A stretch of 64,000 bases of DNA from Rhododendron vialii (taxonomy: Eukaryota > Streptophyta > Magnoliopsida > Ericales > Ericaceae), in assembly GCF_030253575.1 (NCBI RefSeq), contig NC_080563.1, forward strand, positions 20,271,001 through 20,335,000. Reading direction: 5' to 3'. Shown here in pieces: positions 23,901 through 34,977 of this stretch. Both the position numbers and the translations under genes were made by a program. Below the pieces are notes generated by a model. It worked only from the letters and a program-made list of their open reading frames with translations. It searched no databases and was not told the origin of the DNA. Each line of letters opens with the position of its first letter. The first letter of the stretch is position 1.

Positions 23901-26900
23901 GTTCTCCCTCCGTCACATTTTGTTTATTTTGAACGGAGAATTCAACTATTTAAGGGGACATGCAATTCATGCACATCTCTTTAGAAAGTTTGATGAGATT
24001 TTCACAGTTTCACCATTACCCTTTATTCTCTACCTTTACAAATAGTTAAAATCATTTGAGTGTTAGTTGGTGAAAGTCTACACATTTTTTCCTTTGACTT
24101 TTCAATGAGGACAAACAATTTTGGACATCCCAAAAATAGAACACTTGACAAACAAAATGGGACGGAAGTAGTACTTTGAACACTATCTTAGATCTTCATC
24201 TTAAAGTGAAAAATGCAATAGATATCCCAATGTGAAAGATTGTGGAGAAAGCCTTATAAGTTTCTTAATCAAAAGTATTGATTGAGCACTCAAATCCAAT
24301 CCGTCTAAGTTGTGTAGATTCGCCTTGCCTTGAGCGGCAAGGGTTCATCATGACCACTGGCGCACATTTTTATTGATTAAATTTGCAAAACCACTATTAC
24401 ATCAAAGTACATTATTGGTATTGAGTCAACCATGATCCAGAGAGGAACTACGACATGGGTATTTCACATATCACACTTAGAAGTTTCCTTTGGTTCGTAG
24501 TTTTTTGAATATCAACCCCCCAATTGTAAGCATACTCAGAACCCTAAATATAAAGAATGAAACCATTGTTCATCATTTTCAAGTAGCACAGAATGAAATA
24601 AGCAAAGTAGCTACACGTAATGCAATTCATGAAAACAACAAAAACAAGGATTCACTTTAGTTTCTGAAATCTAAATCTCTCAAAGACCAAGTAAACCCAT
24701 AATACTGAACTTTGATTACAGAAACAGAAAATAGCTAATTACAAAAGAGTAAGTCTTAATACCCTGGGCGCTACAAAAGTAACCTTGACACCTAGTAATA
24801 CTGAACTTGATTACGGAAACAGAAAATAGCTAATTACAAAAGAGTAACTCTTAATACCCTGGGCACTACAAAAGTAACCTTGACACCTATTTTCTTTGTC
24901 GGAATCCTGCATATTGGTAGCTCCACTCTAGTTGAAATTAAATGCAAGGGCAGTTGCACTAAGAATAATAGATGTATGTTATGTATTTTCTCTTTTGTTT
25001 TGAATTGATGAAACGGCAAGAGGTAAGTAAGACCCTGGTTCAGCTTTCATGTACTGTAGTGTTAATTAAGACATTGTTTCTGATTCTCCAATATAAAAGG
25101 TGTTGGATATAGGTTTCTGTAAATTTGTGGAAGTCAAAAAGTTCATATTTAACAGCAACCGCAAGACAGCTCTGATACATACAGGAATACACACATATAT
25201 AGTTGTATAAATTGAAAATCCAGCTCTCACCAAAGTGATGATACCTAATGCTTTGTTAATCATCTGTTATAGAGATTAGCAACTAATGAAAGCTTTGAGA
25301 ACACTATGTACATACTCTTTAGGAAATATTCATCTAAAAAAATCAGAAGCCACTGGATAAGAAAAACACTCAAAATGCATGCTGATATTAAAATTTAACT
25401 AAACAATAACGTTATACACTGTCCACTGACTCACATCTATCCCAAGGATTTTGTTGACGCCATACATGTGATAGAGGCCGCATACAATTTCCCTGATCAC
25501 CGTGTTCAGCCCAGGGCATAAACCCCCGCATGTTACAATACAAGCATGCACCTCATCTGAATTAAAATACACCTGAGAAGAATTGAACAGTTTGTCTAAG
25601 AAAAGATATGCATGGAGAATTTTTCATTTTGCAGCTGTAGCAAAAGCTTACAAAACATACCTTTTGTCGAGGTCCAGCACGTCGAAAGTGTACTCCTCTT
25701 GGACTATCCTTGTGTACAACAATCTGTGAGAAGTAACAGCATACACAGTGTAGCAATTTATTGTATTGCATCAAATCCACAAAATAAACACCTTTTCGCG
25801 TGGCGTAATTATTTCCTAGCATGAAGGGCATGGAAATGGGAGCAGCAGTATATACTTTACTACTAAATGAGAGGGGCTGTTTCTCAACCCTCCAACTTTG
25901 TATGCTTCATTTATAATCCACTGATAAGTCACTGTATCACATTAGCTCTAGGAACCTTCGTTCCTGGGATCCACCCGCTCGACTAATTAAATATGTCATT
26001 TGCGTTTGGACAGAAAAGCTTTGACCCACACCAAATTGCTTCTCGGTAATTTAACAATGAAACATGAAACGTGAAACAAAATTATTGGTTTACACGTTGC
26101 AATTTCAACAAAGGATTCGGGTTGGGAGGGAAACAAATAACACATGATTAGAAGTACTTAAAAATCCAAACAACAAAGAAATTTAGAGGGAAAAAATCAT
26201 GATTAGAATTTAGAAACACTTAAAACGAACAAAGGAACTTGGAAAAAAGAGTTGCAACTTTGTTATGTGATAATTTTAAGCAGTTTCAAAAAGGCAACTA
26301 GCGATGAGGACGAAGAGATATTGACCTTGATATACATATAAGTTTCTTTATAGTTTAAAGCAAAACATATTGAGGGATGCGGCCAAAAATACCTACGCAA
26401 ATAATGGAGAAATTGGTAATGTTGAAATGCAGAAATGGAGCACTTAACTTTTTTGAGAGTTTTTAACAAAGAAGACAAAAGAATGATTCTAGGCATGATT
26501 GAGGCCGCCAATGAGGAGACAACAAATATGATGAGATTGCAAAACTAATACCTTTCGTAGATTTTTGAGAAAAAGAAAAGGTTGTAGATATGATGGAGAC
26601 GACAAATATTTATAGTGACTGATGGTTTTGAAAAACTGAAAGTGCAGCTAGAAATTTTAAGAGATTTTCCCGTCAATAATCATGGCAGGAATTGAAAGTG
26701 CTAACTGCCAACTAATGGAAAGGATGCAAACTACATCTTTGATGATTTTATGAGCAAAATTCTTGTGCACAAACATTAGAGAGGGAGGGAGACAAGAGGT
26801 TGAAGGTTTAATTATCAATGACCGAAAATGCTTTTGAAAGGAAATTGTAGAAGGAACCAAACTAGTTGAAGAGCACAATTTACCTTTTGGGGTACAGTAT

Positions 26901-29076
26901 CATCCACGTGAACAAAATACTGCCTGAAACCAGAGGGTAATACTAAAAGTCAAAGTGTAATAAAAGGTCATTCAGCATATCAAGAAATTATGGCTGCATG
27001 AGCAGTTAGCATCGGTTTGATGTTCAAGAAAAAAAGTTTGACTTACTTCACAACTGAATATGCAGGATTGAATCGCAATGGATTGGGATAGGTCTGCCAT
27101 TAAACCAAGTACCAAAAAAGCATTAGAAGACGTGTGACCCAACTTGAATCGCAAAAGCTTATTGCATTAAGTACAGGTTTACATTGACACATATATACTG
27201 ATATCGCACCTCATCAATACCCAGAAAGGCAACATCCACTTGCCGAGATAATAATGTTAAAATGGTTAAGTAGGATTCTTCACATCAAATACTAAATCTG
27301 TTTTACTTTCTTGGGTAATGAACTTAATCAAAAATAAACTTAATCAAGGCAGGTAATGAACTTTATCAGAGGATGGTGAGAGCTAGTGATGGAGGTATCA
27401 CAAGAAAGTGCGGCTTTCAATAATTTCTTGCATGGTTTCTCCAAGTTCCAGTAGGAGGGAACCGGACATTAAAAAATAACCAGTTCACTTGATTTTAAAA
27501 AGGTCCCACCACTTGAGAAAGATGATTGTAGATTCAACCATTTGACATTTATAAGAGTGCGCGTGTGTGTATGACACAAACCCCTGGGTAGAACACACCC
27601 TTGAAAATTAGATTGCAAGTGAAGGGTGCCCAAGAGCTTATTACTGAAGCAATAAATAGTCGATGCAGGACCTAAAGATCATAATATACCACCATGCTCC
27701 ACAACTGACATCGACAGGGGCAATTCCATCAACAGTGTAGCCCTTTCCCTTTTGGCAACTTCACTCACCTATATAGTCAATACCTTTGCAGGAGCGTTAA
27801 TTCAGTCTATTGGTCACCCACTCTGTGGCCCTATCACATATTCAATATGATTCCACAGAATCTAGTTTCCTTCCTATAACATATACTAACCAATATATGA
27901 CATTTTAATCAATCTAGAGATCATTTGCAAATTTCCTTTGTATCTTTCTGTCTAGTAGCTACCGAATCAACCAATTCTATTCTTTCTTCTTTTCCTTCAT
28001 TCAATGGACGACTCGTTCAAGAATCAAATCAAATTGGCCATCTTCATTGACTGGAGTTTCGGGCTTGTCAAGGTGGGCTGCACTGGAACATCGCATTTGC
28101 CAAAAAGAATGTAGTAGAAGACCATCGAGCTGCCATGTGGTGGCTAGCTCTGACACCAAAGGATAAAAACCTAGGAAAATAACTCACCCTCAAGAACCAG
28201 CTTGAAAGGGTAGGGTCCAAAGAGCTTATATAAAAATGGTCAATCACGTACTTAGTCGATTTGGACATTACGATGGGAACATTGTATGATCATTCAGGCC
28301 TCACACATCCAGAGATCAATTTTAAATCTTAATCCGAAGTCTTTTTATTTTGGTTTATAGTGTTTTCTAGACCTTGCAATTTTCTTAAAAGCCTTCTAGT
28401 GTGCATTCTTAGGTCTCATGTGTAATCTATTTTTTCAAATGGTTGCGCAACTGCTAAATGGAGTATGTTCATCCTGCTCCAAAATAATGGGTTACAAGAC
28501 ATAGCTCTATAACTTTAACCAAATATGCATAAATTTCCTATCCAAAAAAAATCCGAATAGTTGCAAAGGGCTATCTATCTCATTCAATTCTGCAAAGTTG
28601 TGTTTGATTGTCCAAAACTCCAAAATCATGCGGAGGGAATATGTGATCTCCATAGTAATGATAATAACGGATTAGCAATCACAACCATGTCGTGTCTAAT
28701 GCAGCCAATCAAACGGGCCTTTAAAGTACCCCAGGGTGAGTTGCTCAACTTGCCCAGATACGACTTATCGCAAGCGGAAAAAAAAATACTATTGACATCA
28801 AATAGCAACGACTTAAAGCAGGTCAAAATGAAAGGTGCTCACAAGCAACATTACATTAATCGAGTCCATCTCCAAATCAAATCACGCGCATACAAACACA
28901 CATCTCACAAATACAAAAGAAAAGCGCAATTGACATGAAATGGAAATTAAAAGGTGATCACAAACAACATTACATAAATCGAGTTCATCTCCAAATAACA
29001 ACCAACCGCACAAGCCTTTCCCAATACATACTACACGTATAATGGTACCTATGTATACAAACATCTATACATAAAG

Positions 29077-29156
<80 letters not shown>

Positions 29157-29259
29157 ATACAGGGAGATCAGGAATGTAATCAGTCAAGTGAGGAACATCT
29201 TCGAGCACATAACCAGCATCGCCGGTGACCACTTTCATAAAATTGCTATCGTGTTCCAT
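11914..29259 (-). CDS. PFK3: ATP-dependent 6-phosphofructokinase (plant PFK3-like)
   Basis: Thirteen exons on the reverse strand: 29161-29259, 27047-27093, 26884-26923, 25661-25723, 25435-25572, 23549-23707, 23348-23401, 21459-21527, 21119-21248, 17634-17899, 17087-17135, 16502-16656 and 11914-12099. Every junction is GT-AG and phase-consistent; the product is 484 residues, close to known plant PFKs. It phosphorylates fructose 6-phosphate with ATP in glycolysis. Visible motifs: CGGLCPGLN (98-106), GYRG (131-134), GGDGT (187-191), PKTIDND with catalytic D219 (215-221), FGFDTA (229-234), MGRYSG (262-267) and [12 protein letters not shown] (375-386). Glycine in GGDG points to ATP rather than pyrophosphate, and lysine in PKTIDND is typical of plant PFKs. 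No transit peptide is evident, so it is probably cytosolic. Introns range from 88 bp to 4,402 bp, and the large ones contain transposons. Exon 7 uses the weak donor gttttc. PFK3 is the closest named type from memory; the exact isoform is not proven. Confidence 0.96.
12301..12587. repeat. 153-bp tandem duplication in PFK intron 12
   Basis: The block starting agaatgcagtaattcac at 12301 is repeated at 12454 with a few changes and a short deletion. Both copies share the phrase gatatatgacaaaagatatg. Confidence 0.9.
12583..12775 (+). mobile_element. tRNA-derived SINE, degenerate, in PFK intron 12
   Basis: A B box-like ggtttgaaacc (12630-12640) and a 3' part reading agattagtcaaggtgcactc then ttatcaaaaataaa match the family of the SINE at 5366. 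It abuts the 153-bp duplication. The A box is poorly conserved. Confidence 0.55.
12776..14621. other. PFK intron 12 filler
   Basis: Intronic DNA with no supported gene. It includes a (CA)n(A)n microsatellite at 14221-14261. Confidence 0.5.
14622..15379. mobile_element. Nonautonomous DNA transposon with inverted ends, in PFK intron 12
   Basis: The left end (ctgtttgtttgacaataaaa) is a good inverted match to the right end, whose reverse complement begins ctccgtttgtttcggcgtaa. Both ends are followed inward by taaaacatttta-type sequence. No transposase remains. The superfamily was not determined. Confidence 0.55.
15414..15977. mobile_element. MITE with CTAGGCGC-rich inverted ends, in PFK intron 12
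   Basis: The left end (tgttctaaaaatctctaggt) matches the reverse complement of the right end (tgttgtaaaagtttgcctag). The palindrome gcctagcgcctaggc occurs near both ends. No coding capacity. Confidence 0.55.
16696..17006 (+). mobile_element. SINE with (TTG)n tail and 16-bp TSD, in PFK intron 11
   Basis: The insertion at 16712-16990 ends in a run of TTG repeats. It is flanked by catacgcatgctaagt (16696-16711) and catacacatgctaagt (16991-17006), one mismatch apart. The body contains an agacagacctaacctttgg-like core (as ggttaggtctgtct here), shared with the inverted copy at 22241. TTG tails rather than poly(A) are known from the tobacco TS SINE group. Confidence 0.8.
18297..20317 (+). mobile_element. 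5'-truncated LINE with 14-bp TSD, in PFK intron 9
   Basis: The insertion at 18311-20303 is flanked by aacactattgaaat at 18297-18310 and 20304-20317; the A-run makes the outer two bases ambiguous. It begins inside a zf-RVT-type region ([12 protein letters not shown] readable, with frameshifts after it), continues into a long 3' untranslated part rich in CTG, and ends in poly(A). It is antisense to PFK. Truncation plus TSD plus poly(A) is the mark of target-primed reverse transcription. Confidence 0.88.
22227..22495 (-). mobile_element. SINE with (TTG)n tail, reverse copy, in PFK intron 7
   Basis: The insertion at 22241-22481 starts with caacaacaa on the plus strand, which is the TTG tail of a reverse-strand element. 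It is flanked by ggagcatattccag (22227-22240) and ggagtacattccag (22482-22495), two mismatches apart. The core ggagacagacctaacctttg matches the copy at 16712. Confidence 0.78.
23904..24171. mobile_element. Stowaway MITE in PFK intron 5
   Basis: The left end ctccctccgtcacattttg and right end caaaatgggacggaagtag are inverted repeats of the classic Stowaway type (Tc1/mariner). TA follows the right end. The TSD on the left has decayed. Confidence 0.8.
24701..24891. repeat. 96-bp tandem duplication in PFK intron 5
   Basis: The block aatactgaacttt...gacacct at 24701 is repeated from 24797 with only a few single-base differences. Confidence 0.9.
28791..29005. repeat. Imperfect direct repeat in PFK intron 1
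   Basis: Two copies share attgacat, then aaggtg-tcacaa-caacattaca and gagt-catctccaaat, about 120-135 bp apart. They are more diverged than the other tandem duplications in this gene. Confidence 0.65.
29083..29155. repeat. (TA)n(GA)n microsatellite abutting the PFK exon 1 donor
   Basis: About 20 TA units then about 17 GA units lie directly after the first splice donor of PFK, read on the reverse strand as gtatgc then (TC)n(TA)n. Confidence 0.95.
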
Positions 29260-29537
29260 AATTCTCAAAAGAACAGGAAAAAAAAAAACCACTCAAATCT
29301 ATTCTATAGGTAAATCACGGGGGTACTTATATATATTCCTAATAATGATGATGATCACCTGCAAATTTGAGGGGGAAGAAACGCAGAGGACTGGGATCGA
29401 GATTTGGGACAAGGGAGGGACGAGAGAAGAGAATAGTCGAACAAGGAATAATTGTTTGTTTGTTTGTTTACTTACTGCATTAATAACGGATTCGTCGCGT
29501 AAAAACCATACATAGATTGGGATTATTTCTCTTTTTG

Positions 29538-29547
29538 TTTATTTATA
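29538..29547 (-). promoter_or_regulatory. Likely PFK TATA box
   Basis: The reverse strand reads TATAAATAAA about 280 bases upstream of the PFK start codon, consistent with a leader of about 250 bases. The assignment is by sequence and distance only. Confidence 0.45.
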
Positions 29548-29855
29548 GGCCGTGAGGATCGGAGACATGTCCGAAAGCTCTGGAGGGTCAGGAGGATAGA
29601 TTCGAGATTCTGCGCCAAATCAAGGGCTTTTTACTAGTAGTAGTATTACTGCTCAAAACAAAAACTGGTGGCGCCACGCCACCACCGTGGGAGGCTGTTT
29701 TGTACTGATGACTACTTTTCCATCTTTTTCTGTACCCCCGGTTTTGGATCAGGGTATTGATTATATGGATGGATTATACTGTTACTCATACTGGGTTAAC
29801 GTGTACTAATACTGGGTTAACGTGTGGGTTAAGGTCCAGTTCCGTTTGGGCTGTG

Positions 29856-30221
29856 TCTAGTCCGGTCCACTTTGTAAATTTTTGGGCCTATAACGGACCC
29901 AAACCGATGATCGAAATTGTTTATTTTGTCAAGCTCATCAAGAAATTCAATCATGCAAAGAATCATGTTGATCGCCTACTAATCAATACTTGATCATTAT
30001 TTTCAAGCAAATGGATCAAATCCAATGTTGACAATGCATTTTTTACAAGATAAATGTGGTCCGATTGTGTATTGATCTGTATTCGATCGACATAATTTTT
30101 TGTACCATTAAAGTTCTTGACGAGCTTGACAAAATAAATGATTTCAATTATTGTTGCGGCTTGGTATAGGCCCAAAAATCCAAAATCTAGACCGAACTGA
30201 ACACAAACAGATTGGACTAGA
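29856..30221. repeat. Long foldback inverted repeat
   Basis: The left arm (for example ttattttgtcaagctcatca) mirrors the right arm (tgacgagcttgacaaaataa), and the outer tttttgggcctata mirrors tataggcccaaaaa. Ends are tctagtcc and ggactaga. The loop is around 30000. Probably a foldback DNA transposon. Confidence 0.65.
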
Positions 30222-30522
30222 TGTGTTACATTTACAAGTTGGGGTGTAGAAGCATCTTGCATTTGCATCCAACTCTCTCTCTCCACTTTTCTAAGAGATC
30301 CAATTTTTTTTGTATTTTATTCAAAAAGTGCATTTGAGCTGTCACTAATCCATTTGAGCATCTCTTGAATGATTTTAAGCATGTACTATTTTATATTTAT
30401 TCACATTTTAACCACACTTTTATATTTCCATCTTCATATTTTAATTTCATCGTTATAAGTTTTCAAAACATAACTTCTCCTCCAAAATTTCAATTATGAT
30501 ACAGTATTTTTTTTTTTTTATC

Positions 30523-30713
30523 AAAAGTGCTACACACATAACCAATATTTAGCTGTCCATTGTTGTAATAAATGACCGTGATTCGCTCAAACTCTTCCCT
30601 GAAAAAGTTAAACTTTTTCCGGGAAGAATTTTTTTAAAATCTAGACCGTCCAAATACACCTGGACGGTTAGAATTATGCGCACAACCAACACAACAGTTG
30701 TACGCGTAGCATT
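30523..30713. mobile_element. Possible MITE with TGCTACxCxTA ends
   Basis: The left end aaaagtgctacacacataac resembles the reverse complement of the right end (aaaaatgctacgcgtacaac). An inner hairpin gaaaaagttaaactttttc lies near the middle. No clear TSD. Confidence 0.4.
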
Positions 30714-31101
30714 TTTGAATTTTTATTTATTTGTTAATCAAACATTAGTCTCAATGGTATTGTCGATAACTTTTTCCCCACAGTATCAAATTGTATCAAA
30801 TTTTTATACATTAATTGCATGTATATAAATGGAAAACTATGCATTTTCTTTAATGGAGATCAATCGTCATTTATTGAAGGATCAGTCGCCACATATGTAG
30901 TATTAAAGGTGAGTCTCCATTTTAGATACTACTTAATTACTTAAAATAGAGGTGAACTAAAATGACCTTATTCTCGAATAGGGAGATTTGGCCACTCGAA
31001 ACTACGTTTTCGAGTTGGGTCGGAGATGCTCGAAAATGGAGTTGCTCTAAAGCATCTCTGATAAAATGTTATGGCAAAAAATGCTTGTGGGATAAAAAGT
31101 A

Positions 31102-31853
31102 CTCCCTTCATTCCACAATTTTAATCATTTTTAGGGATTTCAACTTTTAAGAAGACAAGTAAATGCATGTTTCCTTTTAAAATAAGCATTGATCTTCTAC
31201 TACCCCTTGAATCCCACTTATTAAGTTATTTCTACTTCGTTCTTCGTGCCCGGAGCCTCCTCGTGCCAGCGGAGGCTTGCCGGAGATGTTTCTCCACTGC
31301 TTCGGTTCAAGATCCAGTCAATGCTTACATTCTCAATGACGAGCGGTTTTCTCTCGGCTGGAGCTTGGCTGGCTTGCTTGGTGGAGTCTATCCATGGTGA
31401 CAGTGTTTTTTTTCTTTGTTTGTAGTTATTCCTGATTCCATCGGTTTGGTATTGTTAGTCTCTGATTGAGAACTTGCTCCAGGCCGAGGCGGCTAGTTTG
31501 ATAGATTGTTGGCCCCTCGTAACCCGACTCTCTGAGGCGATGAGACGTGCCTAGGATCTAGTCACTAGCTTTGTCCCTTTGTCACCTGCTTGTCATGTTT
31601 TTTCTTTCTGTGATGGTTTGTTGATTTTCCTTTTTTCTTTACTCGGATGGAATCGCTGTAATAATATTGCCTTTTATGGCTTTAATAAAATGTGTTTTGG
31701 ATAAAAAAAGAAGAAGAATAAGTTATTTCTACTTATTTATGAAGGACAAATTTTGAAAATCTACACATTTTTTTAGTTTGGCTTTTCAAATAAGAGTAAT
31801 ATGTTGGGACATCTCAAAATGGAATAGAGGACCAACATTATGAAACAAAGGGG
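31102..31853. mobile_element. Stowaway MITE split by a LINE fragment
   Basis: The left end ctcccttcattccac and right end (reverse complement cccctttgtttcata) are inverted repeats flanked by TA on both sides (31100-31101, 31854-31855). The interior resembles the copy at 23904, including tctacacattttttt. A LINE-type insertion interrupts it at 31238-31718. Confidence 0.75.
31222..31734 (+). mobile_element. Truncated LINE 3' end with 16-bp TSD, nested in Stowaway
   Basis: The insertion at 31238-31718 is flanked by perfect copies of taagttatttctactt (31222-31237 and 31719-31734). It ends with ctttaataaaatgtgttttg, then a gataaaaaaagaagaagaa tail. It carries no intact coding frame, only 3' end sequence. 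Confidence 0.85.
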
Positions 31854-31940
31854 TATAAAATGTGGAATTCAATTTTGTAAGCCACAAATGTGTTAATTTG
31901 AAAAGTGAATGGATGTCTTAACAGTGTAGCTAAAGGAGTT

Positions 31941-32136
31941 GAGTTTTGTTCACTCTCCTATTAAGAAGGTGAACATTACACTTCTCCCTATTGGTTAAAA
32001 TAGCGTAGATCTCACCAGAAAGTGATGTCATACTTACCGAAAAGTGTATTACACGGGTGAGACCTACACCATTTCAACAAATATAATGAAGGATAATGTT
32101 CATCCTCTTTTAAGGAGGGTGAACAAAATTGCACTC
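31941..32136. mobile_element. Foldback MITE, copy 2
   Basis: Same family as 4398-4593: gagttttgttcactctcc at the left, ggagggtgaacaaaattgca at the right, and a shared inner phrase (tattacacgggtgagac). No TSD is visible here. Confidence 0.65.
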
Positions 32137-33711
32137 GTATGGATACCGTTAAAAAGTGTAGTTCCCTCCCTCCCTCTCGTCTCTTTCTCTCTTCTTCTCA
32201 TTCTCTCTCTTCTTCTTCTTCTTTTTGAATCATCTTCATTCTCCCCTTTCTTTCCATTTTATTGGATTGGGCTTCTCGACAGTTCTACCGATAAATGCAG
32301 CAGTTGTTAGGTGGTCATTTTCCGGGCTCTTATCGGACCTCGATCATTCGATAAATGATCCCAAATCATGTTAATTGGATATTAAGTCGTCATATGTATA
32401 TGTAATCGAACTACAACAATTAATACAGTAATTCTATTTGTGTTTTTGGACACGGAATTGGAACCCAGCAAAATGCAGTCTTGAGTTACAGTAATTTTTT
32501 GTTTCCATCTCACATATGGATTCCAGTAACATGATTTTAAACCTTTCTATATAATAACTTAACGCATTTCCACGAAATGTACAAAATAATAATAATGAGA
32601 TCAGGTCCAGTAAGAGGCGGGAAAATGGCCAACTGTAGCCAGTGCAGTAGAACTCTAAAATACTGTAAGAAGCCTAGCTACTCCTTTTCATTAATTTTTC
32701 AAGCTTCTCGACTCTTATCTCTCTAATATCTATATATGTTGTTGGTTGAGTATATATATATATATCCCTAAAATTGGGCATGCGTGCACATCTTAAAATA
32801 CTTTCAAACTAATTAAGAACAATAGTACACTTTAGTTTATGGAAAAACGAAAATACATACGTACGTAGTAGTATTTGCTAACTCTTATTTAGCTACTCAT
32901 TCATTTTTTATTCAAAAAATTAAACTCCAACTATACTTTCGATTTTACCTAGCTATATATCTGTTTGAATTCTTTTTCTCTTTTCTTAATTTTAATTTAT
33001 TTTTGTCTCTATCTTACTGTTTTTTGTTTACCCCGTTTGTTTCTTACAGGGAGAAAGAGACAGAGAAAGCTTTCGAGTAGAGAGGAAAACATCAACAAAA
33101 AAAAAAAAATGATTGTGAATAGCAGTAACTAGGTTTGTTTCACGACGAGCTAGCTTTACTGGAACAAAATTTATTTTAACTTGTTTCTATTGAGACTGTT
33201 GAAGAAATGCTCAGTAACGAAAGTAATTAATTAAGAAGAGTAGCTTCAAGGGTGAGTATACGTACGAGAGTATATATGGCTTTCGATTTTGGGACAAGAT
33301 GAAGAGGGTTTTGAGAGCAGGGCAAATGATTTTTGATTTTTTTAAGTTGTTGACGACAACAGGGATGGCTAGCTCCCAACCGAGTGGTGGTGGTGGAAAG
33401 CGGGAGAGGCTAGCTATCAAAGATCCCTCGATCTCTTTTTTGGGGTTTGATTTTTCGCTTGAAACATTAACAATGTAGTATGACCGTGTACTTAGTCCAC
33501 ACATTAAAAGCGTATGTTTATGTAATCTCCAAATGTTATGGTACGTAAATGAATTTCTACCCCTCTTATATACTTTTGTGTCAAATTTGTTTGAATCTTG
33601 CCGATCAGACCATCAACTTCCTTGCTCGCATTGCCACTAAAAAATGCGACTTTCGATTTCAGTGTTGTTGATCATTTCAAACCAAATAAGCAACCAAAAT
33701 ATCTCTCTGTC

Positions 33712-33792
<81 letters not shown>

Positions 33793-34036
33793 GCCATGAA
33801 AATGTCCTACTACAACAAAAGTGTGATTGCAAAAATTAATTACTCGCTGGAATTGTAAACAAATTAATAAGATTACATATCTCTCTTAGTAATAAGTAGT
33901 ACGTACTAAAATGCTAGCTCCGGTCCACATATCAAGATTAGAGCATTAATGATGAAGCTGACAGACCCATATATATATATCGATCAGTTGGAGGAGAAAT
34001 GAACAATATTATATCTAGTTCTATCTGGATCCAACT
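32137..34036. other. Intergenic region without a recognised gene
   Basis: AT-rich DNA with a (TA)n(T)n tract at 33714-33792 and a pyrimidine-rich stretch near 32160-32260. Short open frames here have no supporting features. Confidence 0.5.
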
Positions 34037-34356
34037 TTAATCTTTTCTCTCGTATCGTGCATTTTTCTTTGCCGCTTTTAAGATGGTTTTGTCAGCGGTA
34101 ACGAAGTAAGAAGCAATGGATGCTGCATGTACAACAAAAACAATTAATAATGTGTCAATTCACCCGAATGAGGTAGGTATATACTTTGTCTGTAAAAGTA
34201 GAATTATGATGAAAACGAGAAATATTGTTGCAATTATGTATATCTGAGAAGGCGAAAACAATGTTAAGATTGAAGAAATGATCAAAACTAGTTGCGATTT
34301 ATGTAGTTTCTCATCCTTTTGTGGGGATATGTCATGCATGATTCAAGTTCAACATA

Positions 34357-34390
<34 letters not shown>

Positions 34391-34911
34391 GGGCGGTTCC
34401 GGGGACACCTAAAAAAACACCTAAAAAAACACCCCATAGTTCCGGATTAAATTTTGATGATCCGAGCCGCTCAATGTGATCAGAACGTGATTTTAAGGGT
34501 ACCCGTGAGAAATCAGCAAAAAAAATGACCGGAAAGGACTTGATCCGAACAGTTTCGAACAGTTTTTTATTGAACGGTTCAAATAAAAACTGCTCAAATC
34601 AAACCTTTCCCGGTCATTTTTTTTGCTAATTTCTTGCGGGTACTCTTAAAATCACATTCTGCACACATTGAACGGTTCGGATCATAAAAATTTGATCGGG
34701 AACTATGAGATTGAGATTATGGGTGTTTTTTTAGGTATTTTTTTAGGGTGTCCATTGAACCGTTCCGTATATATATATATTGTGATTTATGTAGTTTCTC
34801 ATCCTTTTGTGGGGATATGTCATGCATGATTCAAGTTCAACATACCCCATATATTGTGATTTATGTAGTTTCTCATCCTTTTGTGGGGATATGTCATGCA
34901 TGATTCAAGTT

Positions 34912-34977
<66 letters not shown>

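Noticed and set aside
29640..29700. Palindromic tggtggcgccacgccacca as a regulatory site
   Set aside because: It is a single short, imperfect palindrome with no other support.
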